Source: UBA2233 sp002347965 [NCBI: Nitrospirae bacterium UBA2233] (GTDB lineage Bacteria > UBA2233). Taken from it: 64,000 nucleotides of DNA. A program made the translations under genes and the position numbers. The stretch lies in NCBI GenBank assembly GCA_002347965.1, contig DDYN01000039.1:276-64275 (forward strand), written 5' to 3'. How positions within the stretch are numbered: position 1 is the stretch's first letter; the number at the start of each line of letters is the position of its first letter. The notes under the pieces were generated by a model. The model was not told the origin of the DNA and did no database searches. It worked only from the letters and a program-made list of their open reading frames with translations. Below, piece after piece: positions 18,891-28,685 of this stretch.

Positions 18891-19865
18891 CTACTGGAGG
18901 GACGCCTTCAGCTGCCTACGGTAAAAGGACCGCATGACGATGGCCGTTAGGTTGAACAGGAACGTCATCACAAGCAAAACGAACGTGGTTCCATACTGAA
19001 TCGGCCGGGTCTCTTGGACGTTGATCGATTGGGTGGCCATAATATAAATATGGTATGCAAGCTCCATGAACTGATCGAATGGGTTCAGAATGGGCAGCTG
19101 AAAAGGCAGTAGCGGAACGTTGACGTAGACTACGGGCAGCTTGGGCAGAAAGTAGGCCGCACCCGTAAACAGGATCGGGGCCGTTTCGCCGGCCCCGCGC
19201 GAAACGGCAAGAATCGCCCCCGTTAAAATACCTGGCCGTGCCTGCAGAAGGACGACCCGGGACGTGGTTTGCCAACGGGTTGCGCCGAGTGCGTAGGCTG
19301 CTTCCCTGTAGCTCCAAGGAACGGCGCGTAACGCTTCTTCCGTAGAAACGATGACCACGGGCAAGACCAACACGGCAAGCGTCATTGCTGCCCACAGAAG
19401 CGCAGGTTTGCCAAACAGCATTCCTGTCTGCAGAACCTGATCGAGATTTCTTCCTATAAAAAGGATAAAAAAGCCTAGCCCGAACAGTCCAAACACGATA
19501 GAAGGGATACCGGCCAAGTTGTTTACCCCTGCCCGGATGACCCTGGCGATCGGGCTATCTTGAACGTACTCTACGAGGTACACGGCGGTTGAGATTCCTA
19601 CGGGAAGGGCCGCTAGGATCATCAGCGTGACTAAAGAAAGTGTCCCGAAGATAGCGGGAAGGATGCCTCCGGCCGTCATCCCTTTTTCCGGAGACTCAAA
19701 CAGGAAAGAAGGGGTAACGACCTTGGCGCCATAGTATAGGATGGGAACGAAAATCCAAGCGATCAACAAAACAACCACGGCCATAGAAAACCCGGCTATA
19801 ATCACGAATGCCCACTCGAGCAACCTGATCGACTTACGGCTGCGGCTGTTATGCGAAAACGTCAT
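18891..19865 (-). CDS. pstA: Phosphate ABC transporter permease PstA
   Basis: Inner-membrane permease subunit of the high-affinity phosphate importer. 324 residues, about six hydrophobic spans (for example FVIIAGFSMAVVVLLIAWIF near 16-35), the PstA signature PLPVGISTAVYLVEY-like segment near 84 (ALPVGISTAVYLVEYV), NLAGIPSIVFGLFGLGFF and the EAA-type loop YREAAYALGATRWQT near 186. It is the last gene of the cluster; the ATPase gene pstB that normally follows is not here, and trpB2 ends 80 bp downstream in the opposite direction. Confidence 0.96.
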   Translation of the reverse strand: MTFSHNSRSRKSIRLLEWAFVIIAGFSMAVVVLLIAWIFVPILYYGAKVVTPSFLFESPEKGMTAGGILPAIFGTLSLVTLMILAALPVGISTAVYLVEYVQDSPIARVIRAGVNNLAGIPSIVFGLFGLGFFILFIGRNLDQVLQTGMLFGKPALLWAAMTLAVLVLPVVIVSTEEALRAVPWSYREAAYALGATRWQTTSRVVLLQARPGILTGAILAVSRGAGETAPILFTGAAYFLPKLPVVYVNVPLLPFQLPILNPFDQFMELAYHIYIMATQSINVQETRPIQYGTTFVLLVMTFLFNLTAIVMRSFYRRQLKASLQ

Positions 19866-19873
19866 GCTTGCCC

Positions 19874-20905
19874 CTACATTCTCAAGCGTTTGCGTACCCT
19901 ATCCAAGATGAACTCGGTTACAAAGTTCATAAAAAACGTAATCGTGAACAAAACAGACCCGACCAAAAAAAGCGCATAATACTCGTTCGACCCCTGCGCA
20001 ACGGCGCCTAGTTCACCCGCGATCGTAGCCGTCATCGTGCGTACAGACTTAAAAATATCGAAGGTCACCTGGGCCGCGTTCCCCGTGGCCATGACGACAA
20101 TCATCGTCTCTCCGATCGCTCGCCCCATACCAAGAATGACTGCCGCGGCGATACCCGGCGAACAATACGGTAAAATCGCAAAAAGAACCGTCTGCGATCG
20201 CGTTGCGCCCAACGCGTAGCTTGCTTCTCTGATTTCCCTGGGCACAGCGTGTAGGACGTCTTCCACAAGCGAGGCGATCACGGGGATGATCACACAGCTG
20301 ACCCCGATCGCCCCCACAAGGGCGTTAAGACGGTAAGAAGTATGAAAAATTCGCTGAATCCAGTCTGCCCCTATGGCGAGCATGAAGAAACCGATCACTA
20401 CGGTTGGAATACCGGCCAGTAGCTCTAAAAAAGGCTTTGCCAGCTCCCTTAGACGTGGCTTGGCAATTTCGCTCAAAAACAATCCACAGCCGATTCCAAA
20501 CCCAGAAGCGATAAGCGTGGCCGGAAGGGCCACAAGGAATGTTCCAGATATTAAAGGAATGAGAGAAAATTTTGGACTCGACCCAACAGGTTGCCAGATG
20601 TATCGGAACACTTCTTCGTTGCTAAAATAATCGACCACTCGCACGCCGATAAACTGACTCAAAGGAATCGTGGTGAGCGCACGAACCCCTTCCTGGAACA
20701 AGAATAAGAAGATGAGCGTGATCGCCACAATCGCGACCAGGCTGTTCAGGAACAGGAAGAGCTCTATTCCGCGCTCCAGCGCCCGCCCTTTACGCACAAA
20801 AGAGCGACTTCGATGGATCTTCGCCCACGCCCATTGAGCCCTTTGGGCTTCCGGATGGACTTCCAAGGCCTGAAGTTTGTGCCCTTGCCTCCCTTCTCGC
20901 TCCAT
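19874..20905 (-). CDS. pstC: Phosphate ABC transporter permease PstC
   Basis: Partner permease of PstA. The 343 residues open with an unusually long hydrophilic N-terminus of about 50 residues before the first membrane span (LFLFLNSLVAIVAITLIFLF). Typical PstC segments follow: SLIPLISGTFLVALPATLIA, LAGIPTVVIGFFMLA, the EAA-like loop REIRDEASYALGATRSQT-type stretch (EIREASYALGATRSQT) and GRAIGETMIVVMATGNA. GGGGGG lies just before the ATG. pstA begins 8 nt downstream. Confidence 0.96.
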   Translation of the reverse strand: MEREGRQGHKLQALEVHPEAQRAQWAWAKIHRSRSFVRKGRALERGIELFLFLNSLVAIVAITLIFLFLFQEGVRALTTIPLSQFIGVRVVDYFSNEEVFRYIWQPVGSSPKFSLIPLISGTFLVALPATLIASGFGIGCGLFLSEIAKPRLRELAKPFLELLAGIPTVVIGFFMLAIGADWIQRIFHTSYRLNALVGAIGVSCVIIPVIASLVEDVLHAVPREIREASYALGATRSQTVLFAILPYCSPGIAAAVILGMGRAIGETMIVVMATGNAAQVTFDIFKSVRTMTATIAGELGAVAQGSNEYYALFLVGSVLFTITFFMNFVTEFILDRVRKRLRM

Positions 20906-20933
20906 CCTTTTGCCCCCCTAGCACCATCGTGCG

Positions 20934-21830
20934 TTATCGGCCTGCAACAGCGGCTACGTTGATCGGAATGTAGCCAAGCTCAGCCGCGATTTTTTGGCCT
21001 TCTTCGCTCAAAATCCAATCGAGGAAGCGTTTAATCTCGGCAGATTCCCGAAGAGAATAGACAAAAAGCGGCCTGGCCAATGGGTACTCTCCGGACCACA
21101 CTACGTCGTAGTGTACCTTCGTCCGCTTGAGGTCGGAGCGGTCGATTGGGTCGATGGCCTTCTGATCGTCTGCCTTGCTGACCTTTATCACCTTAAGGTT
21201 TGGACGATCGAAATAGGCAACCCCTCCATACCCAATCCCTTTAGGGTCTTTGGCTACCGCATCGGCAACGGCGGCGGTTCCAGGAAGGTTTTGACAATCG
21301 GAGGCATAGTCCATGTCCTTAAGGACGTGCTCTTTAAAAAAGAGGTAGGTCCCAGAGTTAGATTCCCTGGAATAGCGCATTATGGGCAAGTCTTTGCCGC
21401 CCAACTCCTTCCAGTTGTTCACGTGTCCCGTGTATATACCCATCAGCTGCCTTAGACTCAAGCGCTCTACCGGGTTGTCTTTGTGGACGACGATGCCGAG
21501 CGCATCCATTGCCACCTTAACCTCCTTCGGCTCTCGGCCCAACCGGCGCGCTGCTTCTATTTCTTCCTGCTTGATCGGGCGGGAAGCGTTGGCCAGGTCT
21601 GTCGTCCCGTTAATAAGCGAGGCAATTCCCGTCCCAGAGCCCCCTCCCGTCACCTGGATCGTCGCATCGGGGTGCTTTTTCATGTACTCTTCCGCCCAAC
21701 GCTGGGCCACGATAACCATCGTGTCCGAGCCTTTCACCGTGACGAGCTCACTAGCCCACCCATCTTGAGCCATCGAGGCACCCAGAAAAAATACACCGGA
21801 CATCAGGACCATCTTGATAAACGCTTTCAT
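20934..21830 (-). CDS. pstS: Phosphate-binding protein PstS
   Basis: Periplasmic phosphate receptor of the Pst importer. 298 residues with a Sec signal peptide (MKAFIKMVLMSGVFFLGAS, cleavage likely near residue 26). The phosphate-site motifs are present: VKGSDTMVIVAQRW near 34, TGGGSGTGIASLINGTTDLANASRPI near 61-86, MRYSRESNSGTYLFF near 151. AGGAG precedes the ATG. It lies between the PhoX-like gene and pstC. Confidence 0.95.
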   Translation of the reverse strand: MKAFIKMVLMSGVFFLGASMAQDGWASELVTVKGSDTMVIVAQRWAEEYMKKHPDATIQVTGGGSGTGIASLINGTTDLANASRPIKQEEIEAARRLGREPKEVKVAMDALGIVVHKDNPVERLSLRQLMGIYTGHVNNWKELGGKDLPIMRYSRESNSGTYLFFKEHVLKDMDYASDCQNLPGTAAVADAVAKDPKGIGYGGVAYFDRPNLKVIKVSKADDQKAIDPIDRSDLKRTKVHYDVVWSGEYPLARPLFVYSLRESAEIKRFLDWILSEEGQKIAAELGYIPINVAAVAGR

Positions 21831-21839
21831 GGGGGTCTC

Positions 21840-22919
21840 CTATAGAGTTTCTGCCGTAAATACGTTTTGAATTCGAAAATCTCCCTGCACGGCCATAACG
21901 TCCCCGGCCCCTCCTTTGGCCTGTCTAATGACGTAAAGCGTCTTCCCTAAGGCATCCATGGCTATTCCGGTGGCTTCACCCCCCGGTACTTCCGCAAACT
22001 TCCTCACTTTCGCGCCGGATGGCAGCGCACAAAGAACCTTGTTGGGAGCAAGATTTGCTCCTTTTTTGCCCTCTGCAACCCAAAGGTCCATGAACGAACC
22101 CCAGAAAAGGGCGCTAGGGCCCGCAAAGTCATTCCCGTTCCCAAAGAGATGGACGGAAACCTGAAGGCTTCTAGGGTTAAGCCGAAGAATCCTTCCGAAC
22201 GAGGGGTCGGCCCCTTTTTCGGCAAAGTATATGTACTCTTCTGGTCCTGAGCTTACGCCTTGGAGCGCCTGGAACGTGCTAAACCCCCTTTTTCTTGCCT
22301 CGTCTGAGGCATGGAGAGGGTCCTCAATCTTGCTCCAACGCCTATTTGCAGCATCGAGCGCAAGCAGCTCTCCTTCAAGAAACCCGGTACCTCCTTTGGG
22401 TACATACTTAAACAAGCCACCGCTCGGTCCCGCCTCTGTCAGGTAAACCGACCCGTCTGCCCCGACGGTAAGGCCGGCATGAGCAAAATTTCCCATGGAT
22501 TCGATGCGTACGGGCTCTGGGCGTGCAAACTCAACACGGTACACAAACCCGCCTTCCGGCAAGTTCTGGGCAACAAAAAGGAAGCCTTCTTTGCTGTCGG
22601 CGATAGGCCCGAGCCCGGCAACACCTGTCGGAATTACGGAGCCCTTGCGTAGCACGGGCCCATCCAACTCTAACATGCTAATCGAACCTGCCCCGTCATT
22701 ATGGGCGACAGCAAGCGTGTTGGAGTTTGGCAAAAAAACTGCACCCTGTGGGTTCTCGGGAAAGACGGCCCCGCCAGGCATGCGACCCCCAGACCGGACA
22801 GCCGTACTGGCTTGAAAGCCCTTAAGCATTACCTCTTGAGGCATAACAAGGGAGGCTTGTCCCCAGAACGCAACCAGCGCGATTCCTTTTATAAGAGAGG
22901 CTTTTTTCCGAAGGTACAT
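21840..22919 (-). CDS. Exported beta-propeller protein, PhoX/DUF839-like
   Basis: A 359-residue protein with a Sec-type signal peptide and repeated propeller blades. Segments such as HAGLTVGADGSVYLTEAGP, GGLFKYVPKG with ELLALD, GSFMDLWVAEG and EATGIAMDALGKTLYVI follow the pattern of PhoX-type (DUF839) alkaline phosphatases, which release phosphate from organic esters in the periplasm. Its place as first gene before pstS supports a phosphate role. Cautions: it is shorter than the PhoX proteins I know, has only one cysteine (VLCALPSG), and lacks a twin-arginine signal, so catalytic competence is not shown. GGGGGAAAG precedes the ATG. Confidence 0.62.
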   Translation of the reverse strand: MYLRKKASLIKGIALVAFWGQASLVMPQEVMLKGFQASTAVRSGGRMPGGAVFPENPQGAVFLPNSNTLAVAHNDGAGSISMLELDGPVLRKGSVIPTGVAGLGPIADSKEGFLFVAQNLPEGGFVYRVEFARPEPVRIESMGNFAHAGLTVGADGSVYLTEAGPSGGLFKYVPKGGTGFLEGELLALDAANRRWSKIEDPLHASDEARKRGFSTFQALQGVSSGPEEYIYFAEKGADPSFGRILRLNPRSLQVSVHLFGNGNDFAGPSALFWGSFMDLWVAEGKKGANLAPNKVLCALPSGAKVRKFAEVPGGEATGIAMDALGKTLYVIRQAKGGAGDVMAVQGDFRIQNVFTAETL

Positions 22920-22973
22920 TCTTTCCCCCTTGATTTTGAAATGCTATCATAGCAAACAAAATGTTGCAGTTTT

Positions 22974-23972
22974 ATGAAGCGCCGAAATAATCAGCCGGAC
23001 AGAACCCTTTTGATTTATCACGCTGGTGCGCTCGGCGATACGCTCCTTCTTTATCCCATACTCCGCGCATTCCTAGATGCCCAGCCCGAAGTCAAAGTCG
23101 TAGCCGTAGGAGAAGCACCGTGGAGGTTGCTCTTCAACCTAGGATGGGTAGAAAAGTTCTTTTCTTGCCACAACGGCTGGGTATCGGAGTGGTTTTCCAA
23201 GAATCCTCCTACAACACAGCATCCGTTGGACGGCTGGCTGAACCCCCCGGTAAAAGCATGGGTGTTCCTAAAGCACCCTCCCGAAGGGCTCCTACGTTGG
23301 CTTTCTCATGTCTGTACAGACCCGCCCGCGTGCCTACCTATTCGCCCGCCAAGGCATATAGGGGCTACAACATTTTACGCAAGAACGCTCATGGGGATCA
23401 ACATTCCAAAGCCATACCTCTTAGCTCCGCGCGTAGTGATTGACGAAAAACCCAAGCCCGCTCTTTGGCCAAAGCGGCGCGTGCTCATCCATCCTGGCGC
23501 AGGAAGCCAAGCAAAAAGCCTTCCGCTTCCCTGGGTTTCCAAGCTTTACGAAGCCCTCCTAGGCCTTCATATCCAGCCATTTTTTTTGATCGGACCAGCA
23601 GAACGCGAAAGCGGGGCCAGTAAGCCGCTGGAGCACCTTGGTCCAATCGTGGCGCCGGATACTCTCGAAGCACTTTACCGTACACTCTGTGAATATGTCG
23701 CTTTTGTGGGGACAGACTCTGGACCTAGTCACATGGCTTCGCTCTTGGGCCTCTACACCTTAACATTCTTTGGGCCGAGCGATGCTAGAGCTTTTGCCCC
23801 GTCGGGACCTTTTGGGGCGGTGTTTTCGAGCGGACACGAGTGTGCTCCATGTATGCCAGAAAACGCTCTTCAAGCATGCATGGGGGAACGGCCGTGCCTT
23901 GCCGTCTACGACCATGATCTTGTCGCTAAGGTCATTCACGCATTTTTCGAAAGAGGTTGGCAATGCGTTTAA
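22974..23972 (+). CDS. Glycosyltransferase family 9 protein
   Basis: A 332-residue GT9 enzyme, the family of ADP-heptose:LPS heptosyltransferases, acting at the cytoplasmic face of the inner membrane in LPS core or surface glycan building. Family features: N-terminal HAGALGDTLLLYPILRAFL, the central VLIHPGAGSQAKSLPLPWVSKL near 166, and FVGTDSGPSHMASLLGLYTLTFFGPSD near 242, followed by a cysteine-rich end (HECAPC). The donor and acceptor sugars cannot be told. It overlaps the GH31 gene by 10 nt. Confidence 0.88.
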   Translation: MKRRNNQPDRTLLIYHAGALGDTLLLYPILRAFLDAQPEVKVVAVGEAPWRLLFNLGWVEKFFSCHNGWVSEWFSKNPPTTQHPLDGWLNPPVKAWVFLKHPPEGLLRWLSHVCTDPPACLPIRPPRHIGATTFYARTLMGINIPKPYLLAPRVVIDEKPKPALWPKRRVLIHPGAGSQAKSLPLPWVSKLYEALLGLHIQPFFLIGPAERESGASKPLEHLGPIVAPDTLEALYRTLCEYVAFVGTDSGPSHMASLLGLYTLTFFGPSDARAFAPSGPFGAVFSSGHECAPCMPENALQACMGERPCLAVYDHDLVAKVIHAFFERGWQCV

Positions 23973-26410
23973 CGGTTGTTTTCTTTTGTGCGTTAGTGGC
24001 CGCAGGAGCCTTAAGTTCCGCCCACGCCCAATCTGGGCCTAATGCTCCTTGGGTCATTCAAGAAACGATTGTCACAAAAACATCCGTTGAAATCCGGCTT
24101 CAAACTGCTAGAATGCGCATCGAACCGCTTACAGGAGGCGTATTCCGCGTCGAGGTTGGCCGCGGGGACGGCCCGCTCGTCGTTCGGGAGAGCGCTTCCG
24201 TGATCGATACGCCCGAGGTAGGGCCAGCATCGTTTAGCGTAGAACAACAGCCAAAGGAAATTCTCGTCATCACCAAAAACGCGACCTTGGGCTTGAACGA
24301 AGAAACGGGCGCAATCCGTCTGGAAGACGCCCAAGGGTCTCCGTTTCTTTCCGGCCTTCGTTTTTGCTGGGAGGCTTCCCAAGAAGGAGGGTTGAATATC
24401 ATTCTACCTGCTAACGCTCCGAAGACCTCCTTCTATGGACTCGGGGAAAAAACAGGCCCATTGGACAAGCTAGGACAACGCTACGCCATGTGGAATACGG
24501 ACGCTTCCGGTTACGATGCCTCAACCGACCCCTTGTACCAGTCCCACCCGTTTTTCATCATGCTGAACGAAGAATCCAGGGCAACGGGCCTTTTCTTGGA
24601 TGCTCCATCTCCGTCCAAGTTTGACTTCGCGCAAACGACCGAGGCGGACGTTCAGATCGCCACGTTAGAACAGGCGGTACGTTTTTACCTCATTCCAGGT
24701 CCTTTCATAAAAGATGTTGTACGCCGCTACACGGCCCTTACGGGAAGAATATCCATGCCGCCCGTTTGGGCCATGGGGCACATGATCTCGAAGCTTGGTT
24801 GGAACCCCGCGAAAGAGATCCCCGAGGTTGCCGAAAGGGCACGCAAAGAGCGAATCCCTGCCGACGCGCTATGGCTCGATTTATACTACATGGACAGCTA
24901 CAAGAGCTTTACCTGGAACAACGCCACGTTTGAAAACTTTCCCGGGTTTCTAGAGGCGCTGCACTCCCAAGGCTACAGGACTGTCGGTATTATCCACCCC
25001 GCCATCAAGCTAGACCCAAGCTATCGGGTTTATCAAGAAGGGCTCCGGCGGGATGCGTTCATGCGCTACGCGGATGGCAGCGTATACTTAGGGCGCCTTT
25101 GGCCAGGAACGAGCGTGTGGCCGGATTTTACAAGGCAAGACGTCAGGGAGTGGTGGGGGTCCCTCTACGAGCCACTTCTCGAGGCAGGAATGGACGGGTT
25201 CTGGAATGACATGAACGAGCCTAGCGTCTTTGACCCCCATACGTTCGATAACGCCTGCAAGACCTTCCCTCCTGATGTCGTGTTCTACGATAACGGTCAT
25301 TACAGCCCGCACGCAACGCTGCACAACGCCTACGGAATGCTGATGGCCAAAGCAAGCTACGAAGGGATTCAACGGCTCATGCCCAACAAAAGGCCCTTTT
25401 TGCTCTCGCGGGCCGGTTTTCCCGGGGTTCAACGCTACGCCGCAGCATGGACGGGGGACAACGCTTCCAGCTTTGCCTACCTCAACCTGCAAAATCCGAT
25501 GCTCTTGAATATGGGGCTTTCGGGGCTTTCCTTCTCAGGGGCCGACATCGGGGGTTTTGCCGGCTCGGTGACGCCAGAATTGCTCGTACGCTGGTACGAG
25601 GCGGCAACGTTCATGCCGCTCATGCGTGAACACGCCGATCAATTTGCGCTTCCTCAGGAGCCCTGGGCGTTCGGTGAGCCTTACACGTCTATCATACGAA
25701 AGCACATCGAGCTCCGTTACGCGCTACTGCCTTACCTCTACAGCTTGTTCTACGAGGCGCACACGACAGGGATTCCAATCCTAAGGCCGCTCGTGATGGA
25801 ATACCAGGACGACCCTTCCGTCCGAAACCTCTCCAACGAGTTTCTCGTGGGAGAGCACCTGCTGGTCGCACCCATACTCGACCCGGGCGTAATCGGGAGG
25901 AGCCTGTACCTCCCAAAGGGCAGCTGGTATACCTTGGGCTCCAAAGAGGTCCGCCTGGGTGGACGATGGACCTTCGCAGATGGCCCGCTCGATAAGCTTC
26001 CCGTCTTCGTGAAAGAAGGAGCCGTTCTTTCTATGGTAGAGCCAGGGGCAAACACGATCGGGCTACTAGAAAAGCCTATCCGGCTGGACGTTTACCCGCT
26101 TCGTAAGCCCTCCTCGAGGGCGGTTTCGCGGGTCGTTCTCGACGACGGGACGAGTCGGCAAGCCAAAAGACAAATTTTCCAGTTTACCCAAAAGGCGCAT
26201 ACTTCCGGGTTTGTGCTGGATATAGAACGGTCTGGGAGTTGCCTGTACAATCACCCATCCTTCGAAGTTCGAGTGTACGGAGAGGCTCTTTCCTCCGTGA
26301 TCGTGGACGGAAAGAGCTACTCCATAAGCCTCGCAGGAAATGGATGCTCGTTTTCGCTGCCCTCGGAAGCAAGTATGGTAGAGGTCGTCTACGGCTCAGA
26401 TTTTAGGTAG
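23963..26410 (+). CDS. Secreted glycoside hydrolase family 31 alpha-glucosidase
   Basis: An 815-residue GH31 enzyme expected to remove terminal alpha-glucose (or a related alpha-sugar) from oligosaccharides. A Sec signal peptide ([22 protein letters not shown]) places it in the periplasm or outside. After an N-terminal beta domain, the catalytic barrel carries the nucleophile Asp in WNDMNEPSV near residue 416 and the acid/base Asp in TGDNASS near 499; SGADIGGF follows near 535. ATG 23963 has AGAGG six bases upstream; a TTG two codons earlier is less likely. It overlaps the GT9 gene at its start and dcd (convergent) by 15 nt at its end. Confidence 0.93.
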   Translation: MRLTVVFFCALVAAGALSSAHAQSGPNAPWVIQETIVTKTSVEIRLQTARMRIEPLTGGVFRVEVGRGDGPLVVRESASVIDTPEVGPASFSVEQQPKEILVITKNATLGLNEETGAIRLEDAQGSPFLSGLRFCWEASQEGGLNIILPANAPKTSFYGLGEKTGPLDKLGQRYAMWNTDASGYDASTDPLYQSHPFFIMLNEESRATGLFLDAPSPSKFDFAQTTEADVQIATLEQAVRFYLIPGPFIKDVVRRYTALTGRISMPPVWAMGHMISKLGWNPAKEIPEVAERARKERIPADALWLDLYYMDSYKSFTWNNATFENFPGFLEALHSQGYRTVGIIHPAIKLDPSYRVYQEGLRRDAFMRYADGSVYLGRLWPGTSVWPDFTRQDVREWWGSLYEPLLEAGMDGFWNDMNEPSVFDPHTFDNACKTFPPDVVFYDNGHYSPHATLHNAYGMLMAKASYEGIQRLMPNKRPFLLSRAGFPGVQRYAAAWTGDNASSFAYLNLQNPMLLNMGLSGLSFSGADIGGFAGSVTPELLVRWYEAATFMPLMREHADQFALPQEPWAFGEPYTSIIRKHIELRYALLPYLYSLFYEAHTTGIPILRPLVMEYQDDPSVRNLSNEFLVGEHLLVAPILDPGVIGRSLYLPKGSWYTLGSKEVRLGGRWTFADGPLDKLPVFVKEGAVLSMVEPGANTIGLLEKPIRLDVYPLRKPSSRAVSRVVLDDGTSRQAKRQIFQFTQKAHTSGFVLDIERSGSCLYNHPSFEVRVYGEALSSVIVDGKSYSISLAGNGCSFSLPSEASMVEVVYGSDFR

Positions 26411-26953
26411 CGTGATCCCTCGTTGGGACTGGTATTTGCCCGCTCTATCCTTGTAAGATTCGGCGCATGCCTCCTCGGCTTCGAAGAACACCACCTGTGC
26501 GATGCCTTCGTTGGCGTAGATCTTGGCGGGCAGGGGAGTTGTGTTGGAGATTTCGATCGTGATGTGCCCCTCCCATTCGGGCTCGAGGGGGGTTACGTTC
26601 GTGATAATCCCACACCGAGCGTAGGTGGATTTCCCTACGCAGATCGTCATCGTGTTGCGCGGTACACGGAGATACTCGACGCTCCTCGCCAACGCAAACG
26701 AGTTGGGAGGAATCACGCATACAGACCCTTTATAGTCTACAAAACTTTTCGGGTCAAAGCCCTTTGGGTCAACAACCGTGTTGAACACGTTCGTAAAAAT
26801 CTTGAACTCGTCGGCAACCCTGACGTCGTAGCCATAAGAGGAAACGCCGTACGAAATGACCCCATCCCGCACCTGCCGCTCCTCGAAAGGCTCTATCATG
26901 CCAGCCTCTTGAGCCATTCTTCGAATCCAGAAATCAGGCCGAACGCATGCCAC
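26396..26953 (-). CDS. dcd: dCTP deaminase
   Basis: Deaminates dCTP to dUTP, feeding dTMP synthesis. The 185-residue protein has [18 protein letters not shown] at the start, [34 protein letters not shown], the active-site segment [10 protein letters not shown] near 104, and [17 protein letters not shown] with the catalytic Glu. The start is read as GTG 26953, four bases after the rsbT stop; the ribosome site there is weak. Downstream of a sigma-regulator pair with no obvious functional link. Confidence 0.95.
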   Translation of the reverse strand: MACVRPDFWIRRMAQEAGMIEPFEERQVRDGVISYGVSSYGYDVRVADEFKIFTNVFNTVVDPKGFDPKSFVDYKGSVCVIPPNSFALARSVEYLRVPRNTMTICVGKSTYARCGIITNVTPLEPEWEGHITIEISNTTPLPAKIYANEGIAQVVFFEAEEACAESYKDRAGKYQSQRGITLPKI

Positions 26954-26956
26954 GGC

Positions 26957-27361
26957 TTACTTGAGGAACTTTCGGATCGTAACGCGCGTCCCCTTGCCCG
27001 CCTCGGACCAAACGTTCATCTCGTCCACAAGTTTTTTTGTCCCGGGCATGCCCATGCCAAGCGACCCGCCGGTCGTGAACCCCTCCGACATCGCCTGTTC
27101 TATGTCCGGGATGCCGGGCCCGTTGTCTTCGCAAACAACCTCAATCCCCTTCTTTGGGCCTTCGTTTAACTTGGCGATCTCCACCTTTCCGGATTTCGCG
27201 TACACAACGATATTGCGGGCAAGCTCAGAGACCGCAGTTGCAATCCTGGATTGGTCTACCAACCCAAAACCCATCTGCTTCGCGTACGTGCGGACGCTGT
27301 TGCGTGCAGTAACGATATCCGTGTTGTTGCGAACAGCAACTTCTTCAAGCACTTGCCTCAT
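26957..27361 (-). CDS. rsbT: RsbT-like serine kinase / anti-sigma regulator (HATPase_c)
   Basis: A 134-residue GHKL-fold ATP-binding protein of the RsbT/RsbW group, which phosphorylates STAS-domain partners in partner-switching control of sigma factors or signalling enzymes. Visible boxes: the N box ATAVSELARNIVVYAKSG near 42-59, the G1 box CEDNGPGIPD near 82-91 and the G2 region TTGGSLGMGMPGTKKL near 101-116. The dITxxRNSVRxYA-type start (DIVTARNSVRTYAKQMGF) is RsbT-like rather than RsbW-like. It overlaps rsbS by 17 nt, so the pair is translationally coupled. Confidence 0.88.
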   Translation of the reverse strand: MRQVLEEVAVRNNTDIVTARNSVRTYAKQMGFGLVDQSRIATAVSELARNIVVYAKSGKVEIAKLNEGPKKGIEVVCEDNGPGIPDIEQAMSEGFTTGGSLGMGMPGTKKLVDEMNVWSEAGKGTRVTIRKFLK

Positions 27362-27764
27362 AACCCTCGGTCTCTTCCGCTTCCAGTGTGCGTTCTTCCC
27401 TCTCTTTGGCTTCCACCATCTCCTTGAGCATCAAAAGGCCCTTCTCAAGGTTCAGAGCGCAGCTCACGCCTGTCATTTTAAGGCCAAGCTCGACGAGCGT
27501 GATGGCCACGGCAGGCTGCATGCCCACCACAATGGTAGGGGGACCCATCAATCTGGCCATCCTGGCGATGTCTCGGATCATCCTCCCCATGAAAGAATCG
27601 ACGATGTCTACCGCCGTAATGTCGATCAACAGCCCCTTGGCCTTTGTCTTAGCAATTTCTTCTAGAATGTCTTCTTGAAGCTTCAGCGCAGACTCGTCGT
27701 CCAAGGCAACCTGTATAGTCACGATCAAAAAGTCGGAAATCTTGAGAACAGGTATACGCTCCAT
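27345..27764 (-). CDS. rsbS: RsbS-like STAS-domain antagonist
   Basis: A 139-residue single STAS-domain protein, the expected partner and substrate of the RsbT kinase next door. The conserved phosphorylation-site region is VDIVDSFMGRMIRDIARMA near residues 51-69, with Ser (S56) in the position phosphorylated in RsbS/SpoIIAA proteins. A charged C-terminal tail (KEREERTLEAEETEGYEA) extends past the usual fold. ATG 27764 is preceded by GGGAGGAGACG; the longer reading is rejected. No RsbR, RsbX, RsbU or sigma factor gene is present in the window. Confidence 0.87.
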   Translation of the reverse strand: MERIPVLKISDFLIVTIQVALDDESALKLQEDILEEIAKTKAKGLLIDITAVDIVDSFMGRMIRDIARMARLMGPPTIVVGMQPAVAITLVELGLKMTGVSCALNLEKGLLMLKEMVEAKEREERTLEAEETEGYEASA

Positions 27765-27839
27765 CGTCTCCTCCCTGTAAGACAAAGTTATTGTAGCAGG
27801 TACGTTCCGCTTTGCAAAGACGCATGAAGCAGCCCCACC

Positions 27840-28667
27840 TTACGAAGAACCAATCTCAACGGGGAATTTAGGTAGCTGGAATTTTCGTGTGAGGCCAAAG
27901 AAGATTTCATAATTCGGAGAATCTCCCGTAAGCCCGGCTCGGCCAAAGAGCTCTCCTTGAACACGCCAAAACATGGGGAAGATCACCCCACCGCCAGCCT
28001 TAAGGATGTTTTTATCGTTAAAAAATGGGCCTTGCTTCAAGCCAACGATGCGAACATCGTGAAGGTCGGAATTCATCGAAAATTCCGCAAGGAGGCTGAC
28101 ATCCCTGGCAACAGGATAAGATGCGGAAATTCCGACGACGACCAAATCTCTTTGGTTTGCGTTCTTCGTCGGGTCCCCCATCAGCCCAGTCCCAACGTTG
28201 AAGTCCAATTGGAATTTCCCAAAGGTTTTCGACGTAAGAAGCAGAATCTGGACATCTGTCTCGTCTGTCCCCAGCCCTTTATTGTCGGCTGCATTCGGGA
28301 GCTTCACGTTAACCCCAAGTCCAAACCGATATCCGTACAGGCGGAGGAAGGACAGCCTTGTGGCCAAGACGGCATCGCCCGAGTCCTCTTGTTCGGGGAA
28401 GAATGGATCGTGGCGTAAAAGCAAGTATTCGTAGTCCACCTGAAAATCAACGACGTCGGCAAACCCAACCCCAAGCAAGACCCTCGGAACGCGCACGTAG
28501 TGCGCACCGTCCGCGGCATCTTGAAACCCAAAACCAACCCCTGTAAGGACTTCTCCACTCTTAAGCGGGGTTGCGCTCCTAACGAGTGAGAACATCGATG
28601 CAGAGCACACACTGCTCCCCCCTAAGCACGCCAACCAGAGAAAAGACGCAACGATGAAGCGTTTCAT
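27840..28667 (-). CDS. Outer-membrane beta-barrel protein, MetA-pathway-like family
   Basis: A 275-residue exported protein with a Sec signal (MKRFIVASFLWLACLGGSSVCSA cleaved near 23) and alternating hydrophobic strands ending in an aromatic-rich stretch. The segment GLGVNVKLPNAADNKGLGTDETDVQILL, read here as short pieces, resembles the PF13557 group of putative outer-membrane transporters. Substrate unknown. ATG 28667 or an upstream GTG at 28682 could be the start; the upstream one would nearly abut ubiE. Downstream is rsbS, 75 bp away. Family call rests on pattern and is moderate. Confidence 0.6.
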   Translation of the reverse strand: MKRFIVASFLWLACLGGSSVCSASMFSLVRSATPLKSGEVLTGVGFGFQDAADGAHYVRVPRVLLGVGFADVVDFQVDYEYLLLRHDPFFPEQEDSGDAVLATRLSFLRLYGYRFGLGVNVKLPNAADNKGLGTDETDVQILLLTSKTFGKFQLDFNVGTGLMGDPTKNANQRDLVVVGISASYPVARDVSLLAEFSMNSDLHDVRIVGLKQGPFFNDKNILKAGGGVIFPMFWRVQGELFGRAGLTGDSPNYEIFFGLTRKFQLPKFPVEIGSS

Positions 28668-28685
28668 CGAACAACCCCGCACGCT

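Noticed and set aside
26423-27169. 248-codon plus-strand open frame across dcd and rsbT
   Set aside because: Antisense to two recognisable genes and without any motif.
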